This document shows, piece by piece, positions 9,671 through 18,232 of a stretch of 64,000 bases of DNA. The stretch's first letter is position 1. Each line of letters begins with the position of its first letter. This DNA is from Schaalia odontolytica (lineage in GTDB: Bacteria > Actinomycetota > Actinomycetes > Actinomycetales > Actinomycetaceae). A model generated the notes under the pieces. It searched no databases. It was given only the letters and a program-made list of their open reading frames with translations, and had not been told where the DNA came from. The stretch spans positions 62,001 through 126,000 of the forward strand of contig NZ_PKKM01000009.1 of assembly GCF_002847525.1 (NCBI RefSeq), given 5' to 3'. A program made the position numbers and the translations under genes.

Positions 9671-9746
9671 CTGTGACGTCTTTCTTCGCTCCCGGCGCAC
9701 GCGCGCCACCCGTTGGAAGGACCCCCAGGCACGTACAATGGTCCCC

Positions 9747-10079
9747 ATGCGTAATGCCCTCGACGAACCCACCGGCCCCTCCGCGCCCTCAGGTCCCTCC
9801 ACCGCGTCCTCGACCGGTCTGCTGGAGCGTACCGAGACCCGCAAGGAGCGCACCGGTGGGGACGGCGATCGCTTCGCCCACTTCGTGCGCAAGGACAAAG
9901 CGAACTCGTCGATGGTCACGGGCCAGCCCGTCGTCGCCCTGTGCGGCAAGGTGTGGATCCCCACCCGCGACGCCTCGCAGTACCCGGTGTGCCCCACCTG
10001 CAAGGAACTGCGTGATTCGATGGGAAAGAACGGGCGTAACTGGCCCTTCTCCGACGGCGGAAAGGGCTCCGACAAGTGA
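9747..10079 (+). CDS. DUF3039 domain-containing protein
   Basis: A 110-aa protein with an acidic/Ser-Pro N-terminus followed by the conserved DUF3039 core: CGKVWIPTRDASQYPVCPTC with a CxxC and an upstream Cys that could form a zinc site. TACAAT (9734-9739) sits 7 nt upstream of ATG 9747, making a leaderless start more likely than the ATG at 9738, which lies within the promoter. The function is unknown. Its stop overlaps the helicase start, so the two are co-expressed. Confidence 0.85.
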   Translation: MRNALDEPTGPSAPSGPSTASSTGLLERTETRKERTGGDGDRFAHFVRKDKANSSMVTGQPVVALCGKVWIPTRDASQYPVCPTCKELRDSMGKNGRNWPFSDGGKGSDK

Positions 10080-11818
10080 GCGAGACGACCCGGCGCGCAC
10101 CCGTTGGCAGGCTGCGCGCCTGGCAGGCCGCTGCCTTGGACCGCTACATGGCGACCTCCCCGCGTGACTTCCTGGCGGTCGCGACACCGGGCGCAGGTAA
10201 GACGACCTTCGCCCTGACGCTTGCGACCGAGCTGATCGCCCGCGGCATCGTCGACAAGCTGACCGTCGTGTGCCCCACCGAGCACCTCAAGGGGCAGTGG
10301 GCCTCGAGCGCTGCGCGCTTCGGCATCCACATCGACCCCGACTTTACGAACTCGCAGGGCGTTGCCGGCTCCCACTTCGATGGCGTGGCCGTCACCTACG
10401 CGCAGATTGGCTCCAACCCGGCCGTCCACGCGGCGCGCACCCGCGCCTACCGCACCCTCGTCATCCTCGATGAGATCCACCACGCCGGCGACTCCCTGTC
10501 GTGGGGCGATGGCGTGCGTGAGGCATTCACGGACGCGACGCGCCGCCTGGCGCTAACGGGCACGCCCTTCCGCTCGGACACCTCTCCCATCCCCTTCGTC
10601 ACATACGAGGAGGACGAGGAAGGCATTCGGCGCTCCCGCGCGGACTACACCTACGGCTACGGCGACGCCCTCAAGGATGGCGTCGTTCGCCCCGTCCTGT
10701 TCATGTCGTACTCGGGTCAGATGGCCTGGCGCACCAGCGCGGGCGACGAGGTCAGTGCCCGCCTGGGCGAGCCCCTCACCAAGGACATGATGAAGCAGGC
10801 CTGGCGCACCGCCCTGGACCCGAAGGGCGAGTGGATTCCCGCCGTCCTGCGCGCCGCCGACCTGCGCCTCGAAGAGGTGCGCCGCGCCGTGCCAGACGCG
10901 GGCGGCCTCGTCATCGCCTCCAATCAGGAGCATGCGCGCGCCTACGCCCGCCACCTGCGCCTGATCACCGGCAAGGCCCCCACGATCGTCCTGTCCGATG
11001 ACGCGGACGCCTCCGACCGCATCTCCGAGTTCGCCGACTCCACCGACAAGTGGATGGTCGCCGTGCGCATGGTGTCCGAGGGCGTCGACGTGCCCCGCCT
11101 CGCGGTCGGCGTCTACGCGACGAATGCCTCGACGCCTCTGTTCTTTGCTCAGGCGATCGGCCGTTACGTGCGAGCCCGTCGCCGCGGCGAGACGGCCACC
11201 GTATTCATTCCCTCCGTCGTACCCCTGCTGACGCTCGCTGGCGGCATGGAGGTTGAGCGCGACCATGCGCTGGATCGCCCCAAGCGCGATGAGGCCAGCG
11301 AAGACGACATGTGGAATCCCGAGGATGCTCTCGTCGCGGCCGCGAACCGCGAGGAGAAAGCCTCCTCCGACCTGCTCTCACAGTTCGAGGTTCTGGGTGC
11401 GGACGCCGAGTTCGACGGCGTCCTCTTCGACGGTGCCGCGTGGGGCGCGGGTGCCGAGGTCGGCTCCGAGGAAGAGCAGGAATACCTGGGTATTCCCGGC
11501 CTGCTGGACGCCGACCAGGTGACGACCCTGCTTCGCGCCCGCCAGGCCGACCAGGTTGCCGCCCAGAAGAAGACCCGCGCCGCGCAGAAGATGCGTGAAG
11601 AAAACGCAGGCATCCCCGCCCACAAGCTGCGTGCCGCCAAGCGTAAGGAGCTCCAGCACCTGGTCTCTACGTGGTCGCGCCGCTCCGGTGAGACCCACGC
11701 GACCATTCACTCGCGCCTGCGCTCGCGCTGCGGCGGCCCCGAGGTCGCCCAGGCTACGACCGAGCAGATCGAGGCCCGCATCGCCCTGCTGCGCGAGTGG
11801 TTCGTCGGCCGCCACTGA
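10076..11818 (+). CDS. DEAD/DEAH box superfamily 2 helicase
   Basis: A 580-aa protein with SF2 motifs: Walker A ATPGAGKTTF near residue 37, Walker B LDEIHH near 130, motif III region LTGTPFRSD, and the C-terminal RecA-like domain (RMVSEGVDVPRLAVGVYAT, AQAIGRYVRARR). The C-terminal 150 residues are charged and family-specific. It is probably a DNA helicase/ATPase; its partner in actinobacteria is the DUF3039 protein encoded in the overlapping gene just upstream. Start at the ATGA overlap. Confidence 0.88.
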   Translation: MSETTRRAPVGRLRAWQAAALDRYMATSPRDFLAVATPGAGKTTFALTLATELIARGIVDKLTVVCPTEHLKGQWASSAARFGIHIDPDFTNSQGVAGSHFDGVAVTYAQIGSNPAVHAARTRAYRTLVILDEIHHAGDSLSWGDGVREAFTDATRRLALTGTPFRSDTSPIPFVTYEEDEEGIRRSRADYTYGYGDALKDGVVRPVLFMSYSGQMAWRTSAGDEVSARLGEPLTKDMMKQAWRTALDPKGEWIPAVLRAADLRLEEVRRAVPDAGGLVIASNQEHARAYARHLRLITGKAPTIVLSDDADASDRISEFADSTDKWMVAVRMVSEGVDVPRLAVGVYATNASTPLFFAQAIGRYVRARRRGETATVFIPSVVPLLTLAGGMEVERDHALDRPKRDEASEDDMWNPEDALVAAANREEKASSDLLSQFEVLGADAEFDGVLFDGAAWGAGAEVGSEEEQEYLGIPGLLDADQVTTLLRARQADQVAAQKKTRAAQKMREENAGIPAHKLRAAKRKELQHLVSTWSRRSGETHATIHSRLRSRCGGPEVAQATTEQIEARIALLREWFVGRH

Positions 11819-11872
11819 CGCGCGGTTCCACTGCGCCGGCTCCGCGTCAATCTGACACTAGGTAGCGAATGC

Positions 11873-11979
11873 ACGATTGACAGGATTCAACCTGATCAGG
11901 AGCAATCAACCCGATCAGAAGGGGTTGAATCTTGCTGATCGGGTGTCACGCCCCGTCGGTAATAAGCCCCGTCGTGGAA
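11873..11979. repeat. 107-bp direct repeat, copy 1
   Basis: Aligns without gaps to 12396-12502 at roughly 80% identity. Inside, GATTCAACC pairs with GGTTGAATC and TGATC with GATCA, so each copy can fold into a branched hairpin. Confidence 0.75.
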
Positions 11980-12046
11980 AACCTGCTCGAGAGACGCTCC
12001 GACAAGCCTCCACCCGAGCCAGACCAGGCAGTGCTGCACTAGATGC

Positions 12047-12104
12047 AGCAGCAATGCACTAGTTAGGAGGGCATTGCACTGCCTTCTATCTAGTGCAATG
12101 CTGC
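12047..12104. repeat. Inverted repeat pair GCAGCAATGCACTA / TAGTGCAATGCTGC
   Basis: The two 14-nt arms match at 13 of 14 positions and flank a GC-poor loop that itself contains GCATTGCACTG. Related TAGTGCACTGCTGC follows at about 12111. Confidence 0.55.
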
Positions 12105-12211
12105 GCCAAGTAGTGCACTGCTGCTTAGAACAAGCTCACGTGCGGCAGGGTAAGCCCCAATGTGTCGTTACATTGCTGTCAACTAAGCTGCGGTAGGCAG
12201 TACTGTGCCGC

Positions 12212-12249
12212 TTAGGGAGCATTACACCACTTAGGGAGCATTACACCAC
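12212..12249. repeat. Perfect 19-bp tandem repeat (two units)
   Basis: TTAGGGAGCATTACACCAC occurs twice, head to tail, with no spacer. Its CACCACTTAG junction matches one arm of the palindrome at 12271-12297. Confidence 0.8.
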
Positions 12250-12270
12250 CTCCGAGCTGGTGCAATACCC

Positions 12271-12297
12271 TGCTAAGTGGTGTAACACCACTTAGCA
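12271..12297. repeat. 27-bp perfect palindrome
   Basis: TGCTAAGTGGTGT and its exact complement around one central base. The near-zero loop favours a DNA cruciform or dimeric protein site over an RNA hairpin, although an RNA stem is possible. Confidence 0.75.
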
Positions 12298-12395
12298 ACA
12301 AGCCGCACTGCGGGGACATGTGTGAGTTCGTCATTGGTGACGTGGTGAGCCTGATCCTCCAGACCTGCATCGGGCCGACGCTGAATACGAAAGAC

Positions 12396-12502
12396 ACGAT
12401 CGTCAGGATTCAACCTGATCGGCAGCATTCAACCCGATCAGAAGGGGTTGAATCTTCCCGATCAGGTGTTACACCCCATCGGTAACAACCTTCGTTGTGG
12501 AA
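12396..12502. repeat. 107-bp direct repeat, copy 2
   Basis: Partner of 11873-11979. Differences fall mainly in loops and some paired positions; the GATTCAACC/GGTTGAATC stem is intact in both copies. Confidence 0.75.
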
Positions 12503-12573
12503 CTAGTCGCCGACGACAGCTCATACTCGCAGCATACGGCCATGCTTCATGCGCGGAGCTACAGGCATGAAAA

Positions 12574-12620
12574 GCCTCCCGTTCCTCGGACTTTTTGTCG
12601 ATGTCCAAGAAACGGGAGGC
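12574..12620 (-). terminator. Terminator-like hairpin downstream of pncB
   Basis: GCCTCCCGTT and its complement AACGGGAGGC enclose a 27-nt loop with a T-run, just past the pncB stop on the minus strand. Confidence 0.55.
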
Positions 12621-12668
12621 AGTTCAGTGAAGGACGAGGCCAGGGCTTCGTTGAGTGCGAGCTGAGGG

Positions 12669-14012
12669 TCAGTCGACCTGCTCGTAGCGCGTCGGGATCG
12701 CAACCTCGCCCTCGGACAGGCGCCATGCCTGGTAGGGCAGTTCGTTGCGGGCGCGCAGGTGGTGCTCCTGAGCGCGGGACAGCGCCTCGGGACCCCAGGC
12801 TTCGGCATCGATCTGGCCGCCGCGGACCAGCTGGACCTGCAGCGGGCGGGCGCCGCGCTCGGCCAGGAGAGCCTGGCCCTCCTCGAAGGACGTACCGACG
12901 AGCAGGAGCTCCTCAGTCGCGTAGCCGTCCTCGCCCATGACGCGGCCGGCAACCTTGCGCCCGCCGACCGTGGACTTGGACTCGGCCTTCTTGGCGACAG
13001 ACACGATCTGGCCGTTACTGTCCTCGCGCTGGACGACCTTGTAGACCAGGGCGGCCGTCGGCACACCCGAGCCCGTCACGAGCTTGGTGCCCACGCCGTA
13101 GGAGTCGACGGGGGCCGCGCCCAGCGCGGCGATGGCGTACTCGTCCAGGTCGGAGGTCACCGTGATCTTGGTTGAGGTCGCGCCCATCGTGTCGAGCTGT
13201 CCGCGCACCTTGAAGGCCTCGGCGACCAGGTCGCCGGAGTCCAGGCGCACAGCGCCCAGCTCGCCACCTGCAGCGCGTGCGGCCTCGACCGCGTTGATGA
13301 CGCCCTGCCTGATGTCGTAGGTGTCCACGAGCAGGGTCGTGCCCGCGCCCAGCTTGGCGACCTGGGAATCGAAGGCGTCGCGCTCGCTGTCATGCAGGAG
13401 CGTGAATGCGTGGGCGGCCGTGCCGATGCAGCGGATGCCGTAGCGCTTGGCGGCCTCAAGGTCGGAGGTGCCCTGGAAGCCACCGATGATGGCCGCGCGG
13501 GCAGCGGAGACGGCGGCACGCTCGTGGGCGCGGCGCGCGCCCATGTCCATGCAGGGACGGCCATGAGCGGCGATCGTCATACGCGAGGCGGCCGAAGCCA
13601 CGGCGCAGTCGTGGTTGAGGATCGACAGGAGCAGGGTCTCCAGGAGCGTGCAGTCCGCGAAGGTGCCCTCAACGGTGAGCAGCGGAGAGCCGGGGAAGTA
13701 GCACTCGCCCTCGGCGTAGCCCCAGATGTCGCCCGTGAAACGCCACGAGGCGAGGAACTGGGCGGCCTCCTCGGAGATGATCCCCTGGTCTCGCAACCAA
13801 TCGATCTGCTCCGCGTCGAACTCGAAGCGTTCCAGGGCCTCGAGAATTCGGCCGGTTCCGGCCACGACGCCGAAGCGACGCGTGGCGGGCAGGCGGCGGC
13901 CAAACAGCTCAAACGTGCAGCGACGATGCGCGGTGCCATCCTTCAGGGCGGCGTCGAGCATCGTGAGCTCGTACATATCGGTCAGCAATGAAGTAGATGT
14001 CGATGCAGGCAT
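12669..14012 (-). CDS. pncB: Nicotinate phosphoribosyltransferase
   Basis: A 447-aa NAPRTase, the first enzyme of NAD salvage from nicotinate (Preiss-Handler pathway). It begins with a short lead then LLTDMYELTML, the canonical N-terminus, and carries the FELFGRRLP segment and the phosphoribosyl-binding region near VRLDSGDL. On the minus strand TAGGCT lies 6 nt before the ATG, indicating a leaderless transcript. It is divergent from clpS, the arrangement also found in Mycobacterium (Rv1330c-Rv1331). Confidence 0.93.
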   Translation of the reverse strand: MPASTSTSLLTDMYELTMLDAALKDGTAHRRCTFELFGRRLPATRRFGVVAGTGRILEALERFEFDAEQIDWLRDQGIISEEAAQFLASWRFTGDIWGYAEGECYFPGSPLLTVEGTFADCTLLETLLLSILNHDCAVASAASRMTIAAHGRPCMDMGARRAHERAAVSAARAAIIGGFQGTSDLEAAKRYGIRCIGTAAHAFTLLHDSERDAFDSQVAKLGAGTTLLVDTYDIRQGVINAVEAARAAGGELGAVRLDSGDLVAEAFKVRGQLDTMGATSTKITVTSDLDEYAIAALGAAPVDSYGVGTKLVTGSGVPTAALVYKVVQREDSNGQIVSVAKKAESKSTVGGRKVAGRVMGEDGYATEELLLVGTSFEEGQALLAERGARPLQVQLVRGGQIDAEAWGPEALSRAQEHHLRARNELPYQAWRLSEGEVAIPTRYEQVD

Positions 14013-14093
14013 ACTGTGAGCCTACCTTGAGAAGCGTGTCACCGGGGTGCGAATTTCCTTCCCTGATACACAAATACGTCTTAGTGTTGACAT

Positions 14094-14381
14094 ATGACAA
14101 CGATCTTCCAGCCCGCGTCCCGCACGCACGAGGCACCCACCGCGGTGCCGCGTTGGCGTGCCGTCGTGTGGGACGATCCTGTCAACCTCATGAGCTACGT
14201 GAGCGCTGTTTTTCGCCAGTATTTCGGTTATTCCGCGGCTAGAGCGGAGGAACTCATGATGGCTGTTCATACGCGCGGACGTGCCACCGTCTCCACGGGA
14301 GTGCGCGAACGCATCGAGGCCGACGTCATGGCCATGCACTCCTACGGTCTACGCGCCACCATCGAAGAGGACCGGGACTGA
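14094..14381 (+). CDS. clpS: ATP-dependent Clp protease adaptor ClpS
   Basis: A 95-aa N-end-rule adaptor that hands destabilised substrates to ClpC/ClpP. The ClpS core is present: RAVVWDDPVNLMSYV and VHTRGRATVSTG, with the substrate-pocket residues in these segments. TAGTGT lies 6 nt before the ATG. It heads the plus-strand operon clpS-DUF2017-murI-MBL. Confidence 0.93.
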   Translation: MTTIFQPASRTHEAPTAVPRWRAVVWDDPVNLMSYVSAVFRQYFGYSAARAEELMMAVHTRGRATVSTGVRERIEADVMAMHSYGLRATIEEDRD

Positions 14382-14385
14382 AGAT

Positions 14386-14958
14386 ATGGAAGGCTTCGCT
14401 CTTCGAGACGGTGTCTACGCCTCGTCGATGAGCGACGACGAGGCGCTCCTCCTGCGTCAGTTGGCGACGGAGGTTCTCGTCGTCTTGGATGATCCCGGTG
14501 AGTACGCCGCGACCTCGTCCATGGTGAACGCCGCCACCGAGACCGAACAGCGACGAGACGAACCCCACGAACGTACCCTGCGTATGCTGCTGCCCTCGAT
14601 GAGTGAGGATGACGAAGACGCTGGCCGCCTGCGCGCCCTGACCGAGGATTCTCTGCGCACCGACAAATCTGTCCGTTTGCGCGCCATCGTCGGCGATCTT
14701 GACCACATCGTCCACGGCGAGAGTGACACCCTCAGGATCCAGCCCGAGGCCGTGTGGTCCTGGCTGGGGGCTCTCAATGACATCAGGCTGGGCTTAGCCG
14801 CTGAGCTGGGCCTATCGGACCAAAGCGACGCGCAGCGCATCGAAGAACTAGCGATGCGTGAGCCCACGGGAGAACGATCTCAGACTGTCGCGGCGATCTA
14901 TATGCTCATCACATGGTGGCAGGACTCACTCCTAGAAGCCGTCAATAATTCTGAGTAA
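14386..14958 (+). CDS. DUF2017 family protein
   Basis: A 190-aa protein that always follows clpS in actinobacteria; the family role is unknown. It is acidic and helical, begins MEGFALRDGVYA, and contains DEALLLRQLATEVLVVLDD and a C-terminal WLGALNDIRLGLA segment. Translation from upstream in-frame codons inside clpS is possible on paper, but the ATG at 14386, 4 nt after the clpS stop, gives the family's normal N-terminus. The tight spacing implies coupled expression. Confidence 0.88.
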   Translation: MEGFALRDGVYASSMSDDEALLLRQLATEVLVVLDDPGEYAATSSMVNAATETEQRRDEPHERTLRMLLPSMSEDDEDAGRLRALTEDSLRTDKSVRLRAIVGDLDHIVHGESDTLRIQPEAVWSWLGALNDIRLGLAAELGLSDQSDAQRIEELAMREPTGERSQTVAAIYMLITWWQDSLLEAVNNSE

Positions 14959-14974
14959 CGCATAAGGTCGTCAT

Positions 14975-15805
14975 ATGAACAACGCCCCGATCGGAATTTT
15001 CGACTCGGGCCTAGGTGGGCTGACGGTGGCGCGCGCAGTCATCGACAAGCTGCCCGACGAAGAGATCATCTACCTGGGCGACACCGAGCACACGCCTTAC
15101 GGCCCGCGAGCTATCGCGCAGGTTCGCTCGCTGACGCTGTCCGCCCTCGACGAGCTGGCCTCGCGCGGCGTTAAGGCGCTCGTCATCGCCTGCAATACCG
15201 CCACGGCGGCGGCGCTTGCGGATGCCCGGGAACGCTACTGGATCGATGCCGGCATCCCCGTCATCGAGGTCATTACTCCTGCCGCGCGCCAGAGCGTCAT
15301 CGCCACCCGCAACCACCACGTCGGTGTCATTGGCACGAAGGCCACCATCCAGTCCGAGGCATACCTGCGCGCGCTCGCGGCCGTCCCCGGGCTGACGGTT
15401 AGCCAGCAGGCGTGCCCCGCTTTCGTCGACTTCGTCGAGGCCGGGGTGACCACGGGCGAGGAGATCGAGGCTGTGGCGCGCGAGTACCTGACGCCGCTGA
15501 AGGAAGCGGGCGTGGACACGCTGATCCTGGGGTGCACGCACTACCCGCTGCTTACCGGCGTCATTGGCCGCGTCATGGGCGAGGGAGTCACGCTCGTGAC
15601 CTCCTCGGAAGCGACCGCGAACGTCACCTATAACGAGCTCGTGGACCGCGGGCTCCTTCACGATCCGTGGCCCGCTGGTGAGGGGCCGCAGTATCAGTTC
15701 CTGGCCACGGGCGCTTCCGACGCGTTCCCGCGCCTGGCTCGCCGTTTCCTCGGCCCCGAGGTGGGCTCCGTTGCCCGCGTGAACACCGGCGGTGGTATCG
15801 CGTGA
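14975..15805 (+). CDS. murI: Glutamate racemase
   Basis: A 276-aa cofactor-independent racemase making D-glutamate for peptidoglycan. Both catalytic cysteines are visible: ACNTATAAAL near residue 72 and LGCTHYPLL near 185; the N-terminus is IGIFDSGLGGLTV. A TAAGGT motif 6 nt before the ATG could be either an internal leaderless promoter or a Shine-Dalgarno-like site. It overlaps the next gene by 4 nt. Confidence 0.95.
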   Translation: MNNAPIGIFDSGLGGLTVARAVIDKLPDEEIIYLGDTEHTPYGPRAIAQVRSLTLSALDELASRGVKALVIACNTATAAALADARERYWIDAGIPVIEVITPAARQSVIATRNHHVGVIGTKATIQSEAYLRALAAVPGLTVSQQACPAFVDFVEAGVTTGEEIEAVAREYLTPLKEAGVDTLILGCTHYPLLTGVIGRVMGEGVTLVTSSEATANVTYNELVDRGLLHDPWPAGEGPQYQFLATGASDAFPRLARRFLGPEVGSVARVNTGGGIA

Positions 15806-16599
15806 AGCTGACTGTTATCGGCACTACCGGTTCGATGTCTGGCCCGGAGTCGCCGGCATCGTCCTACCTGGTTCAGGCTCGCGGCATCGACCCGCGATCG
15901 GGGGAAGAACGGACCTTCTCGCTCGTGTGCGACATGGGGCCGGGGTCTTTCGGCGCGCTGTGGGCTCATGTGTGCCCGTGCGAGCTCGACGCCCTCGCGC
16001 TGTCGCACTGCCACGCCGACCACATGGGCGACATCATCTCCCTCCAGGTTTATCGCAAGTGGGGCCCGGGAGCGGCCGCATCCGCGCTGCCCCTGTACGG
16101 TCCCGCCGAGACGCTGCGCCGCGTGCGCCAGATCGAAGACGCCCCGGACGATGAGGCATACGAGGTCGAATTCGCCTTCACCCACATGCAGCTGGGCGAG
16201 GCCTACCGGGTCGGACCCATGACGATCCGCCCCTACCGGGCCCTGCACCCGGTCGAGGCGTACGGCCTGCGTATCGAAGGACCCTCCGAGGAGGATCCCG
16301 AGCGCCTCGTGTCCCTGTTCTACACGGGCGACACCGACCTGTGCGACACGATCATCGAAGGCGCCCGCGGGGTTGACGTGTTCCTCAGTGAGGTCGGCTT
16401 CACGAGCGACGAGACCGAGCCTGACATGCACATGGATGGCGTGCGCGCGGGCGAGGTTGCCACGCGAGCCGGAGTGGGCCGCATGATCGCGACCCACATC
16501 CAGCCCTGGACGCCCCGTGATCGGGTGGCCTCTGAAGTCCGACAGACCTGGTCGGGTCCGCTCGACTTCGCAACCTCGGGGATGCAGGTCAGCCTCTGA
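15802..16599 (+). CDS. MBL-fold metallohydrolase, likely cyclic-nucleotide phosphodiesterase (Rv1339-like)
   Basis: A 265-aa metallo-beta-lactamase-fold protein with the metal motif LSHCHADHMGD, a later YTGDTDLCDT and terminal THIQPW. The GTG start overlaps the murI stop (GTGA). Position directly after murI matches Rv1339 of M. tuberculosis, reported as an atypical cAMP phosphodiesterase. Orthology is inferred from position and motif layout, and RNase-Z-like activity is an alternative. Confidence 0.82.
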   Translation: MKLTVIGTTGSMSGPESPASSYLVQARGIDPRSGEERTFSLVCDMGPGSFGALWAHVCPCELDALALSHCHADHMGDIISLQVYRKWGPGAAASALPLYGPAETLRRVRQIEDAPDDEAYEVEFAFTHMQLGEAYRVGPMTIRPYRALHPVEAYGLRIEGPSEEDPERLVSLFYTGDTDLCDTIIEGARGVDVFLSEVGFTSDETEPDMHMDGVRAGEVATRAGVGRMIATHIQPWTPRDRVASEVRQTWSGPLDFATSGMQVSL

Positions 16600-16606
16600 G
16601 CTGTCT

Positions 16607-16627
16607 CTCGCCCTACCAATGGGCGAG
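16607..16627. terminator. Bidirectional hairpin between convergent genes
   Basis: CTCGCCC-TACCAAT-GGGCGAG lies between the MBL gene (plus) and the LysR gene (minus). It is short, so moderate strength is expected. Confidence 0.5.
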
Positions 16628-16644
16628 GCGAGGCGGTTCCTTGG

Positions 16645-17562
16645 TCAGTCGCTAGACGTCGAGTACGAGGCGTTGTGTCGCTTCCACTCCGCCAGGTATG
16701 TGGCCACGCGCGCCGGTCCTGAAGCCTCGGACCATCCGTGATTCTTGTGACGCAGCAGAATCTTGCGCGTTCCCAGTGAGGGAAGAGGCGTGATGCGCAT
16801 GCCCTCCGTGTGGGCCCCGGCCAGCGCCATGGCCGGAAGGATCGTCGATCCCGTGCGGGCGCGCACGAGGGCACGGGCGGCCTCGTAGGTCGCGTAGAGG
16901 TGGGGCGCCCATCGCGTATCCGGGAACGCCTTCGTGATACGGCGCATGACGTGGTCGCCGCTGGTGCCCGGATTGACGCGCAGCCAGGTGAGGTCCGCTA
17001 GGTCTTCGATCGACCCGATGGGGGGAGCGGAGTCCGGGGTGACGAGCATCCAGGGTTCGTCGAGGAATGGGACGTCCGTGTATCCGCGAGGGGCCAGACC
17101 CGGGTCCTCGTCTCGTTCAATGACGAGGATGTCGTACTGGCCCGTGCGCAGTGCCGCCATGCCGGGGGTTTCTTCGGTTTCCTCGATGCGCAGGTCGACG
17201 CCTGGGAGTGCGTCGAGGAGGTCGGGGAGCGCGGGGATGAGGGTCGATCTGCAGATCGTCAGGAACGCCCCGATGGTGACCGTTCCCGTGACCTGTCCCG
17301 TCAGAGGGCGCAGGGCCTTGAGGGCTTCTTCGATGTCGGCGTTGATGCGTTCGCCGGCCTCGGCGACGATCGTGCCGGCGGGGGTGAGAATCGCGCCGGA
17401 TGTGGTGCGCTCGACGAGCTTGAGGCCGACTTCCTCCTCGAGTTTTTGAATCTGCTGGGACACTGCGGAGGGCGAGACCATGAGGATGTCCGCGGCGGCA
17501 ACGATGCCGCCTTCTCGTGCGACGGACAGAAGGAAAGGCAAGCGGCGGGGGTCGATGTCCAC
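16645..17562 (-). CDS. LysR-type transcriptional regulator
   Basis: A 305-aa regulator. The N-terminal winged HTH (residues 1-60) contains VAREGGIVAAADILMVSPSAVSQQIQKL in segments typical of LTTRs, followed by a periplasmic-binding-protein-like effector domain from about 90. It is divergent from a small membrane-protein gene across an AT-rich 86-bp gap, the usual place for an LTTR target. The effector is unknown. The pair interrupts the otherwise conserved murI-MBL-rph-rdgB order. Confidence 0.9.
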   Translation of the reverse strand: MDIDPRRLPFLLSVAREGGIVAAADILMVSPSAVSQQIQKLEEEVGLKLVERTTSGAILTPAGTIVAEAGERINADIEEALKALRPLTGQVTGTVTIGAFLTICRSTLIPALPDLLDALPGVDLRIEETEETPGMAALRTGQYDILVIERDEDPGLAPRGYTDVPFLDEPWMLVTPDSAPPIGSIEDLADLTWLRVNPGTSGDHVMRRITKAFPDTRWAPHLYATYEAARALVRARTGSTILPAMALAGAHTEGMRITPLPSLGTRKILLRHKNHGWSEASGPARVATYLAEWKRHNASYSTSSD

Positions 17563-17648
17563 GCGAACTCCTTGGTTAAGTAAAACTGTAAGATAACTAT
17601 AGAACCATTCAATTGTGCTTGACTAGCGGAAGGTGCATCATATGAGTC

Positions 17649-17981
17649 ATGACGATCTCATCTCTTGTAATTCCGGTTCTCGGTTGGCTGGGTGCGGGCG
17701 CCTCTATCGCCGCCTACTACCTGGTTTCTTCCAAGCGCTTTGCTCCTGATTCCCTGCGCTACCACTCCCTGAATGTCTCCAGCTGCATCCTGCTGGCCCT
17801 TGCCTGTGCGTCCACCGGTGCGTGGCCGTCCTTCCTGACCAACGCCATTTTCATCGGCGTCGGCTGCACCATGATCTGGCGCGTGCGCGACCGCCTCGCG
17901 CGTCGCGTCATGCAGGTCGTTCGCTTCTTCGACGTGCGCCGTTACCTGCCGCGCCGCATGCGACTGGCGCGAGCTCGCTGA
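17649..17981 (+). CDS. Small membrane protein, CBU_0592-like
   Basis: A 110-aa protein with about three hydrophobic segments (residues 5-27, 40-58, 62-80) and a strongly basic C-terminus. The pattern VLGWLGAGASIAAYYLVS resembles the CBU_0592-type small integral membrane family. Its function is unknown. It is probably controlled by the divergent LysR regulator. The ATG at 17649 is preceded only by a weak GGAAGG at long spacing, and an out-of-frame ATG lies 7 nt upstream. Confidence 0.7.
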   Translation: MTISSLVIPVLGWLGAGASIAAYYLVSSKRFAPDSLRYHSLNVSSCILLALACASTGAWPSFLTNAIFIGVGCTMIWRVRDRLARRVMQVVRFFDVRRYLPRRMRLARAR

Positions 17982-18001
17982 CTCTTCGTTGAATTGGGGA
18001 A

Positions 18002-18034
18002 GTGAGGGGGCAGGACGTGGGCCTGCCCCCTCAC
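18002..18034 (+). terminator. Strong hairpin after the CBU_0592-like gene
   Basis: GTGAGGGGGCAGG pairs perfectly with CCTGCCCCCTCAC around a 7-nt loop, 20 nt past the stop. Confidence 0.75.
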
Positions 18035-18081
18035 TCTATCCACCGGCCGATCAATTAAGAAAAACGAATCTCCTCAGTCAA

Positions 18082-18111
18082 GACTTTTTCAAGTATTATC
18101 AAGGAAAAGTC
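18082..18111 (+). other. AT-rich leader with hairpin upstream of a small ORF
   Basis: The segment 18050-18165 is strikingly A/T-rich for this genome. GACTTTTTC pairs with GGAAAAGTC (one wobble) around a 12-nt AT loop. It lies between a terminator and a Shine-Dalgarno-preceded small ORF, so it may be a 5' UTR structure or a foreign remnant. Confidence 0.4.
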
Positions 18112-18232
18112 CGTAAGAAAAGCTTCACAGAAAAATTAGAAAATATCGATGGAAAAAATGGGCACGTAGGCGCATCATGTCAGTACGACGCGGTGACAGA
18201 TCCATCGCACGGTACTCAAAGAGGAGCACACA

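Larger units (their letters stand above)
11819..12573. other. Gene-free, repeat-rich island
   Basis: About 750 bp between convergent genes with no credible ORF. It holds a 107-bp sequence repeated 523 bp apart, a tandem 19-bp repeat, a 27-bp perfect palindrome and several GTGCA(A/C)T / CTAAGTGGTGTAA-like inverted segments. Base composition is visibly less GC-rich than the flanks. It may be a decayed mobile element, a structured RNA locus or a protein-binding array. Confidence 0.6.

Noticed and set aside
12212..12397. 61-codon minus-strand ORF in the repeat island
   Set aside because: It is built from the tandem repeat, lacks a ribosome-binding site and looks like no protein.
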